This document shows, one piece after another, positions 6,801 through 13,600 of a stretch of DNA of 15,069 nt (within the stretch, counting starts at the first letter, position 1; each line of letters opens with the position of its first letter). The notes under the pieces are model-generated. The model made no database searches. It was not told the origin of the DNA and saw nothing but the letters and a program-made list of their open reading frames with translations. This stretch comes from CALAEC01 sp050692915. Lineage in GTDB: Bacteria > Actinomycetota > UBA4738 > CALAEC01. Both the position numbers and the translations under genes were made by a program. The stretch is taken from contig JBOGVU010000064.1 in the NCBI GenBank assembly GCA_050692915.1, positions 1-15,069 of the forward strand, given 5' to 3'.

Positions 6801-7646
6801 ATGGGCGAGGTCATCCAGGCGGCGAAGATCACGCACGTCCCGTCGATCTACCTGTCGGAGCAGCCCGGGCCGACCCAGGGGATCCGGCAGCACGCCATCG
6901 ATGGGCTGAGGGAGCTGGGACGCCGGGCCGCGGACCGGGGCTGCGACACGTTCGTGGTCCTCGACGTCCACTGGGCGGTGACGATCGGGTTCCATCTGAA
7001 CGCGAACGAGCGGCACGCCGGCGAGTACACCAGCCACGAGCTCCCCCACTTCATCAACGGGCTGGCCTACGAGTACCCCGGCGACCCCGAGCTGGCCAAG
7101 CTGATCGGCGAGCACGGCGAGGCCGACGGGCTCCACATGCGGGTCCACCAGTACCCGGGGCTTGCCCTCGAGTACGGCACGCTGATCCCGATGCGCCATA
7201 TGAACCCGGAGGGCGCGATGCGGGTGCTCCCGGTGGCCTGCAACGAGAACGCCACCATGGAGGAGCAGGCCGCCTTCGGGCAGGCCATCAGGCGGGCCAT
7301 CGAGACCAGCGACCGGAAGGTGTCGGTGCTGGCCAGCGGCTCGATGTCCCACGAGTTCGCCCCGAACAAGGTGGCCGACCAGAAGCGGAACGAGATCACC
7401 GACGAGTTCAACCGCCAGGTCGACCTGCGGGTGGTGGAGCTCTGGGAGCAGGGCCAGACCGACAAGTTCCTGGCGATGTTCCCGAGCTACGCCGAGCGGT
7501 GCTACGGCGAGCAGCGGATGGCCGACACCGCGATGCTGTTCGGCGTGCTGGGCTGGGACGGGTACCGGGGGAAGGCCGAGACCATCACCCCGTACTTCCC
7601 CAGCACCGGCACCGGCCAGATCAACATCGAGTTCCCGGTCGGCTAG
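6801..7646 (+). CDS. hpaD: Class III extradiol ring-cleavage dioxygenase, probable homoprotocatechuate 2,3-dioxygenase
   Basis: The 281-residue product belongs to the LigB-type class III extradiol dioxygenases, non-haem Fe(II) enzymes unrelated to VOC-type extradiol enzymes. Probable iron ligands are His12 (KITHVPS) and His57 (VLDVHWAV). SGSMSHEF (179-186) carries His184, at the position of the LigB catalytic acid/base His. A Glu near 237 (GEQRM) could be the third ligand, but this is inferred. E. coli HpaD is of this type and length. It would open 3,4-dihydroxyphenylacetate to 5-carboxymethyl-2-hydroxymuconic semialdehyde, the HpaE substrate. The ATG at 6801 has GAGGAGG at 6787-6793 and lies 16 bp after hpaB, repeating the hpaE-hpaB spacing. 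It is the last gene of the operon. Confidence 0.9.
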   Translation: MGEVIQAAKITHVPSIYLSEQPGPTQGIRQHAIDGLRELGRRAADRGCDTFVVLDVHWAVTIGFHLNANERHAGEYTSHELPHFINGLAYEYPGDPELAKLIGEHGEADGLHMRVHQYPGLALEYGTLIPMRHMNPEGAMRVLPVACNENATMEEQAAFGQAIRRAIETSDRKVSVLASGSMSHEFAPNKVADQKRNEITDEFNRQVDLRVVELWEQGQTDKFLAMFPSYAERCYGEQRMADTAMLFGVLGWDGYRGKAETITPYFPSTGTGQINIEFPVG

Positions 7647-7651
7647 GCGGA

Positions 7652-7666
7652 CGGGCCAGTGACCCG
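7652..7666. terminator. Weak stem-loop between convergent hpaD and gntR
   Basis: CGGG (7652-7655) and CCCG (7663-7666) can pair around a 7-nt loop in the 26-bp gap between two convergent stop codons. A second partial pairing of GGCGG and CCGCC is possible around it. The stem is short and there is no T run, so a terminator role is only suggested by position. Confidence 0.3.
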
Positions 7667-7672
7667 CCCACG

Positions 7673-8440
7673 TCAGGCGAGGGCTTCTCGTGGCGGAGGG
7701 GCGCCCGTCTCGCCCCTCCCGGCCGCGGTCCGGCTGATCTCGTCGTAGAGGACGTACAGGTGGTCGACCATGGCCTCCCGGGCGGCGGCTGGGTCGCGGC
7801 GGCGGATCGCCTCGAGGATCGCCTCGTGGGCCCGGACCGACCGGGGAGGAGACCAGGGGACGGCCAGGGTCTTGCGGCGGAAGTCGGTGATCTCGGGGAT
7901 GAGGATGTCATAGCACCGCGTGACGAACTGGTTCCTGCTGGCTGCCATGACCGTGCTGTGGAAGGCTTCGTCGGCCCGGACGAGGGCATCGAGGTCTGGC
8001 GGCGCGTCGGCGTGAGCCCGGTGGTGGCGGCCGAGGGCCTCGATCTCCTCGTCGGTGGCCCGGAGGGCGGCGAGGGCGGCGGCCAGGGCCTCGAGGGCGA
8101 TCCGAGCCTCGACGAGCTCCCCGATGGCCAGCGCTTGAGCGGAGGTCCACCGGGCGAACTCGGCGAGCGGGTCTTCGATCTGGTCGGCGGCGACGAAGGC
8201 CCCAAGTCCCTTCCGCACATCGATCATCCCGAGGGTGCGAAGCTTCTGGAGTCCCTCGCGCACAGAGGTGCGCCCCACCCCGAGCTGGCGTGCGAGCTCG
8301 TGCTCGGTTGGAAGCCGCTCTCCGGGCCTGAGACCCCCCTCGCTGATCAGGCGGGCGATCCGTTCGGCGATCACGTCGGAAAGACGGGGACTCGAAACGG
8401 GCCCCAGCAGTGCCTCAGTTCCCTCGTCGTCGGCCTTCAC
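7673..8440 (-). CDS. GntR-family (FadR/FCD subfamily) transcriptional regulator
   Basis: The 255-residue protein has an N-terminal GntR winged helix (about 17-85; RLPTEHELARQLGVGRTSVR is the typical recognition stretch). An all-helical FCD effector domain follows (about 105-235). Probable FCD metal/ligand residues are Asp157 and His161 (RADEAFH), His205 (RAHEAIL) and His227 (MVDHLY), as in FCD proteins that sense small organic acids. The start is a GTG at 8440 (shown as Met), 7 nt downstream of a TATACT box. No strong ribosome-binding site is present beyond a GGGG. The gene converges on the hpa operon with a 26-bp gap, so it is a plausible regulator responding to an aromatic-acid intermediate. 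That link, and whether it represses or activates, is inference. The C-terminal tail is Gly/Pro-rich. Confidence 0.93.
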   Translation of the reverse strand: MKADDEGTEALLGPVSSPRLSDVIAERIARLISEGGLRPGERLPTEHELARQLGVGRTSVREGLQKLRTLGMIDVRKGLGAFVAADQIEDPLAEFARWTSAQALAIGELVEARIALEALAAALAALRATDEEIEALGRHHRAHADAPPDLDALVRADEAFHSTVMAASRNQFVTRCYDILIPEITDFRRKTLAVPWSPPRSVRAHEAILEAIRRRDPAAAREAMVDHLYVLYDEISRTAAGRGETGAPPPREALA

Positions 8441-8447
8441 GGACCCC

Positions 8448-8453
8448 AGTATA
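8448..8453 (-). promoter_or_regulatory. -10 box of a probable leaderless gntR promoter
   Basis: The minus strand reads TATACT, an excellent TAnnnT box, ending 7 nt before the GTG start at 8440. It sits in one of the few AT-rich patches of the window (agtatattt on the plus strand). No good -35 hexamer is seen at the expected distance, which fits an activator- or repressor-controlled promoter. Confidence 0.55.
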
Positions 8454-8467
8454 TTTCTGATGCCAGT

Positions 8468-8495
8468 CGGCCAGGCTGTCAGACAACCCTGGCCG
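8468..8495. promoter_or_regulatory. Nested palindrome upstream of gntR, candidate GntR operator
   Basis: CGGCCAGG (8468-8475) and CCTGGCCG (8488-8495) are perfect inverted arms 12 bp apart. Between them lies TGTCAGACA (8477-8485), itself a perfect odd palindrome nearly concentric with the arms. Its GTC-A-GAC core resembles the GT...AC half-site layout of FadR-subfamily operators. It lies 15 bp upstream of the gntR -10 box, where bound protein would affect transcription, so autoregulation is likely. A terminator for the upstream minus-strand gene is less likely, as there is no T tract and the loop is large. Confidence 0.5.
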
Positions 8496-8542
8496 GGCTC
8501 TATCAGTGATTCGCCGGGGGTGTGGGGAGGGTTCTAGCGGAG

Positions 8543-9643
8543 CTACGCCCCCTCTCCGTCGGCGACGGCGGGCTCCGGAGCCCCCTCCGCGTGGGCCGAG
8601 CCATCCTCCCCGTTGTCGGCGCCACCCGACCCTTCCCCACCCAGCAGCCGCTTGGCCAGGAGAAACCCAGCCTGGAACCGGGTCTCCGCGCCCACCGTGC
8701 GCAGGAGGCGACGGATCCGCCGCTCCACCGAGCTCACCGACATCCCGGACCTCCTGGCGATGGCCTCGGCCTTGAGGCCGCCGAGGAGGAAAGTGACGAG
8801 TCGTCGGTCGTCGTCGGAGAGCGCGGGGGACTCTGCGTTGATCCCGCCCGCGTGGGGGCCATCCGAGCGGATCGGCAGACCCTGCTCCCAGCACATCTCC
8901 CACATCACGACCAGGGCCTCGAGGAGTGCCGAAGGGTGGACGAACAGGGCCCCCTCGACCTGGTCGGGCTCCTCGAGCTTCAGGGGAACGAGGGCCATCC
9001 GCCGGTCCCCAAGGAGGAGCTTCATCGGCAACCGGGGGTGGGCCCGGGATGAAGCTCCCTCTCGTTCGAAGAGGGCCAGCTCCTCGAGGACCCCCGGATA
9101 CTCGAGGGCGGACCGGTCATACACCGTGCGGTAGCTGACCCCCCGCCTGAGAGCCTGGAACACCGCGGTCTGACTCCCCGGCGGCACGGCGTAGGGGGGC
9201 ATGCTGAGCTCGAGGATCTCCCGCTCGCACATCCGCTCGATCTGGGCCGCCCGGTCGGCCACCGCCCGCTGGCCCACCACCACCTCCACGAGGTCCGCGG
9301 TCGCCGTCCGACCCGCGGCGCGGCGGAAGATCCTCTCGAGCTCGCGGGCGGCCAGCCGGGCCCGATCGAGGTCTTCCTGTCGGGCAAGGATCAGGGCTTC
9401 CAGGGCCACCTCGGGTGGGGCGGGGACGAACCGGAGCGCCCGGCCCGGAGAGCGGCTGACCAGGCCCCTCTCCGCGAGCGTCTCCAGGGTCTGCCTGGCC
9501 ACCCCGCGCCCCACCCCCGCCGCCCGACCGAGCTCGGCCGGGCGGGCTCCGGGGGAGCTCAGGAGCGCCCGGTACACGTCCTCTTCGGCCTCGGTGAGCC
9601 CCACCGGCTGAAGGAGCCTCCCGGTAAGCGGTCCTTCCCCCAT
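8543..9643 (-). CDS. TrmB-like N-terminal / LuxR-like C-terminal HTH transcriptional regulator
   Basis: The 366-residue protein has two DNA-binding ends. Residues 13-75 form a TrmB-type winged helix (LTEAEEDVYRALLSSPGARPAELGRAAG region). Residues 275-335 form a LuxR/GerE-type HTH (LSDDDRRLVTFLLGGLKAEAIARRSG, then VSSVERRIRRLL). A coiled-coil-like Arg/Glu-rich helix (84-110) links to a middle domain (about 118-255) like the phospholipase-D-like sensor part of TrmB relatives, with no HKD motif. Such TrmB-LuxR proteins are common in actinobacteria and mostly of unknown ligand. The last 32 residues are low complexity (Gly/Ala/Glu). The ATG at 9643 has GGGAGG and GAGG on its 5' side. It is divergent from another LuxR-type regulator with about 130 bp between them. 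No specific target is known. Confidence 0.85.
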   Translation of the reverse strand: MGEGPLTGRLLQPVGLTEAEEDVYRALLSSPGARPAELGRAAGVGRGVARQTLETLAERGLVSRSPGRALRFVPAPPEVALEALILARQEDLDRARLAARELERIFRRAAGRTATADLVEVVVGQRAVADRAAQIERMCEREILELSMPPYAVPPGSQTAVFQALRRGVSYRTVYDRSALEYPGVLEELALFEREGASSRAHPRLPMKLLLGDRRMALVPLKLEEPDQVEGALFVHPSALLEALVVMWEMCWEQGLPIRSDGPHAGGINAESPALSDDDRRLVTFLLGGLKAEAIARRSGMSVSSVERRIRRLLRTVGAETRFQAGFLLAKRLLGGEGSGGADNGEDGSAHAEGAPEPAVADGEGA

Positions 9644-9774
9644 CGTCCTCGCCTCCCTGGCGGTTTTCCGTCAGTGACGGGAACAGGCTGGCGATCCCGC
9701 TTGTCCCGATTCGTCACGGTATGGTACGACATCTGACGCAGTTGTCTGCCTGCCTGATGACAAGACGAGTGCCG
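9644..9774. promoter_or_regulatory. Divergent promoter region with a perfect 13-bp palindrome
   Basis: This region separates two divergent regulators. CCGTCAGTGACGG (9668-9680) is a perfect odd palindrome 24 bp upstream of the minus-strand ATG. A half-like CGTCACGG recurs at about 9712-9719. TTGTCC (9701-9706) and TACGAC (9725-9730), 18 bp apart, could be a plus-strand promoter, and TTGTC (9742-9746) faces GACAA (9759-9763). These are candidate operators. No minus-strand TAnnnT box was found. Confidence 0.4.
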
Positions 9775-10512
9775 ATGGACGAAGCCCATGAGGTCGCTCC
9801 GTCCCCTGGGCGGGGGGACTTGGTTCGCATCTTCCTCCTGACCCCTTCTCGCAGCACCCGTGAAGCCCTCGCCGAGGCCCTGGGGCGGCAGGAGAGGATC
9901 GCCCTCGTTGGGGCCTCCGGAGAGGCTGCCATCGCGGTCCGGCAGGTCAGCACGGTCGGGCCGGACGTCGTCGTCCTCGACTCCTCGCTTCCGACCGCTT
10001 CCTGGGCGGCGAACGCGATCGCGCGCGAGGCGCCACGGGCCAGGGTTCTCGTCCTCGGTATCGATGGGAGCGAGAGCGACGTGATCGCGTTCGCGGAGGC
10101 GAGGGTGTCGGGGTTCGTGACGGGCGAGCAGCCTCTGAGCGAGCTCGCTGCCTCGATCGAGCGGGTGGCCGACGGCGAGCTCGTCTGTCCTCCGCTCCTG
10201 GCACCCCTGCTCCTGGAAGCGGTGTCGCAGCTCGCTGCGCGCGCCGGCCCAAGGGAGACCCTCGCGGGTCGCCTGACGTCGAGAGAGCTCGAGATCCTCG
10301 AACTGGTCGGCCGCGGCCTGTCGAACAAGGAGATCGCCCGGACGCTGTCGATCCAGCTCGCGACCGTCAAGAACCACGTGCACAACGTCCTGACGAAGCT
10401 GGGGGTTCACCACCGCGACGAGGCGGCTGCGCTGGCCCGCGCGTTCGCCGGCGGAGACCCGGACGGGCGGCCGGAGAGCGAAGCCCTGGCGCTCGCGGAG
10501 GCTCGGATCTAG
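9775..10512 (+). CDS. NarL/LuxR-type response-regulator-like protein with degenerate receiver domain
   Basis: From the ATG at 9775 the product has 245 residues. Residues 16-135 follow the receiver pattern (VRIFLLTPSRSTREAL, then PDVVVLDSSLP with Asp69 at the phosphoacceptor position). However, the usual acidic pair after the first strand is LTPSRS, and the conserved Lys near the domain end is replaced within FVTGEQPLSEL. The C-terminal LuxR HTH is canonical (LTSRELEILELVGRGLSNKE, then KNHVHNVLTKLGVHHRDEA). It may work without phosphorylation or through a ligand. In-frame ATGs at 9721 and 9757, and a TTG at 9820, are alternative starts. None has a strong ribosome-binding site, and 9721 would overlap the candidate promoter. 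It lies 105 bp upstream of a large secreted protease gene on the same strand and is divergent from a TrmB-LuxR regulator. No histidine kinase is adjacent. Confidence 0.85.
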   Translation: MDEAHEVAPSPGRGDLVRIFLLTPSRSTREALAEALGRQERIALVGASGEAAIAVRQVSTVGPDVVVLDSSLPTASWAANAIAREAPRARVLVLGIDGSESDVIAFAEARVSGFVTGEQPLSELAASIERVADGELVCPPLLAPLLLEAVSQLAARAGPRETLAGRLTSRELEILELVGRGLSNKEIARTLSIQLATVKNHVHNVLTKLGVHHRDEAAALARAFAGGDPDGRPESEALALAEARI

Positions 10513-10527
10513 ATCTCCGATAGATCC
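10505..10527. repeat. Inverted repeat at the end of the LuxR-type gene
   Basis: GGATCT (10505-10510) and AGATCC (10522-10527) are perfect inverted arms around 11 bp that include a further palindrome AGATCT (10511-10516). The element overlaps the TAG stop codon (10510-10512) and is followed by CAAAAGG. It could be an operator for the protease gene promoter or part of a weak terminator; the sequence does not decide. Confidence 0.4.
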
Positions 10528-10602
10528 AAAAGGGACCCGCCGATCCATTGACCGGACCGGGGGACGCCCCGAAGGATGGGCCCCGTGCCTTTTCCCGACC
10601 CC

Positions 10603-10610
10603 AAAGGAGG
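10603..10610 (+). promoter_or_regulatory. Strong Shine-Dalgarno fixing the large protease start
   Basis: AAAGGAGG is a near-perfect anti-16S match 7 nt upstream of the ATG at 10618. It settles the start against an in-frame upstream ATG at 10576, whose extra 14 residues would precede a normal signal peptide. Upstream, TTGACC (10548-10553) and AAGGAT (10572-10577), 18 bp apart, form a weak candidate promoter. Confidence 0.75.
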
Positions 10611-10617
10611 GACGAGC

Positions 10618-13600
10618 ATGGGTGCTCTCCGTTCGCTCGGAAGGAGGCGGTCCGTCGGGAGGCGATGGACCGCATCGCTCGCTCTGGCGCTGTCGATGGC
10701 CCTCGTGGCCCCTTCGTCGGCGGCGCCCGACGCTGGCGCGCAGGAGCCGAACGCGAAGATCGAGCAGAAGGTCTTCGACGATCTCGAGGCGGGAAGAGGG
10801 ACGGCCACCTTCTGGGCGCTGATGCGCGAGAAGGCCGATCTCGACCGCGCACCGAGCATCGAGGACTCGGATGCCAGAGGGGAGTTCGTCTATCGAGAGC
10901 TCACCTCGACGGCCGACCGCACCCAGGCCGACCTCCGCCGGTTCCTCACGAGACGCGGAGTGGACTTCGAGCCCTTCTGGATCGCGAACACGATCAAGAT
11001 CACGGGTGACGAGGCTCTTCTCCGTGAGGTGGCGGCGAGGCCGGACGTGGAACGGATCCTGGCCGACCGGAGGTTCGAGCTCCCGAAGCCGGCTCCGGGT
11101 GAGGACCTTCCCAGGATCAACGTGGTCGAGTGGAACATCGACCGGGTCCGGGCGGACGAGGTGTGGGCGGGGTTCGGCGTCCGTGGCGAGGGGATCGTCG
11201 TCGCCCACATCGACACCGGCGCCCAGTTCGACCACCCGGCGCTGGTGCAGCAGTACCGGGGCAACCTGGGCGGCGGGAGCTTCGACCACAACTACAACTG
11301 GTTCGACCCGTCGAACGTCTGTGGGAACCCCTCCCTCGTCCCCTGTGACAACAACGGCCACGGCACGCACACGACCGGAACGGCCGTCGGCGACGACGGG
11401 GACCCGGGGCCGAACCAGATCGGCGTGGCTCCGCACGCGCGTTGGATCGCGGCCAAGGGGTGCGAGACGAACTTCTGCTCCACCGCGGCGCTGCTGGCCT
11501 CCGGCCAATGGGTGCTCGCACCGACCGACCTCCAGGGAGAGAATCCCCGTCCCGACCTCCGTCCCCACGTCGTCAACAACTCGTGGGGCGGCGGCGGGGG
11601 CAACCCCTGGTATCAGCCCACCGTGGACGCCTGGATCGCCTCGGGGATCTTCCCGTCCTTCTCCAACGGGAACAGCGGGCCGAGCTGTGGCTCGTCCGGC
11701 TCTCCCGGCGACTACGTCCAGAGCTACAGCGCCGGCGCATTCGACATCAACGACAACATCGCCGGCTTCTCCAGCCGGGGACCGTCGGCCTTCGAGAGCG
11801 AGCTGAAGCCGAACATCGCCGCCCCGGGGGTGGGGGTCCGGAGCTCCGTTCCGGGCAACGGCTACGCGTCGTTCAGCGGCACATCGATGGCCGCTCCGCA
11901 CGTCACGGGGTCGGTGGCGCTCATCTGGTCCGCGGCACCCGCGATCGAGCGACAGATCGACGCCACGCGCACGCTGCTCGATGACACGGCCGTCGATACA
12001 AGCAACCTCACGTGCGGGGGCACCGCCGATGACAACAACGTCTGGGGCGAGGGCAAGCTCGACGCCCTCGCCGCCGTCGAGAACGCCCCGATCGGGCCGG
12101 TCGGGAGCGTGGAGGGCACGGTGACCGACGCGGCCACCGGGAGCCCCATCGAGGGGGCCAGGGTCGAGGCCGTCGGCCCGATCACCCGCACGGTGATGAC
12201 CGACGCAACCGGGCACTACAGCTTCCCGGTGCTTTCCGTCGGAAGTTACGAAGTCACGGCGAGCAAGTTCGGATACCTGAGCCAGACCGCCACGGTCCAG
12301 GTCAATGAGGCTGAGACGACGACCCAGGACTTCGCGCTGCAGCCGGCACCGTCGCACACCGTCTCGGGCCACGTCCGCGACACGGACGGCGAAGCGGTCG
12401 CCAACGGGACGGTCACGATCCTCGGGACGCCGATCCCGCCGGCCACGACCGACGCGGACGGCTTCTACTCGTTCGACAGCGTGCCCGAGGGCACGTACGA
12501 CGTGAGAGCAGAGTCAGGACGCTGCTTCGACCCGCAGACGCAGGAGCTCGTCGTCGACGGCGACGAGACGCTCGACTTCACCCTGCCCCTGCGGACCGAC
12601 GACTTCGGCTACTTCTGCCAGGTGGTCGAGCCCAACTACATCGAGGGCGACACACCGCTCGGCCTGTCCGGGCTCGACGCGTGGACCGAGGTGCCCCTGC
12701 CGTTCGAGTTCCCGTTCTACGGGGAGTTCTACGACACCACCTTCGCCTCGACGAAGGCCTACGTGAACTTCCTCCAGGGCAACGTCTTCTTCGTGAACTC
12801 CGCGATCCCCTCGTCGGGGCCTCCCAACGGGGCGATCTACGCCTTCTGGGACGACCTGAACGTCGACTCGGCGGCCAGTACCTGGAAGGCCACCCTGGGT
12901 GAGGCGCCCAACCGCCGGTTCGTGATCGAGTGGCGGAACGTCAGCTTCTTCGGAGACTCCAGCCGGCGGGTGGACGTCGAGATCATCCTGCACGAGGGGA
13001 GCGGGCGGATCCTCACCCAGTACCGCAACATCGCCGAAGACGGGCGGGAGCAGGGCAACTCCGCGACCATCGGTGTCGAGAACGCCGACGGTTCGGACGC
13101 CCTCCAGTACTCGTTCAACGAGGCCGTGGTCGACAGCCCCGAGTTCGCGGTGCTGTACCGGTTGCCTCCGTCGGGCGTGTTGCAAGGTACGGTGACCGAC
13201 GCCAACGACGACCTGCCGGTGTCCAGCGCTCGGGTGGAGGTCGTGCAGGACGGTTCGGTCGTGCGGTCCACCACGACCGACGCCGACGGGATCTACAGGA
13301 TGCACGTGCCGCTCGGCACCTACACCGTCGAGGCGTCGAAGACCAACTACGAGACCGGCTCGGAGACGGTGGTGCTGGACGAGGAAGACGAGACGGTGAC
13401 GCAGGACTTCTCCCTGCGTACCCCGCGGGGTGAGGTCTCGCCGGACTCGCTCGAGCTCGTCATCCCACAGGGCGAGCTGCGGACCCGGACCCTCACGCTC
13501 GAGAACACCGGCTCGCTCGACATGACCTGGGAGATCAAGGAGACCGGCGGCGGCGCGGCGAGCGCCAGCACGACCGTCGGACTCGAGAAGAATCCCGACT

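Noticed and set aside
7499..8509. A 336-codon plus-strand frame across the gntR gene
   Set aside because: It is antisense to the well-supported GntR protein, with no domain pattern or ribosome-binding site.
9559..12372. A 937-codon open frame on the minus strand
   Set aside because: It lies opposite two well-supported plus-strand genes and part of a minus-strand regulator. Its product is Arg/Gly/Pro/Val-rich with no domain pattern, as expected for antisense frames in high-GC DNA.
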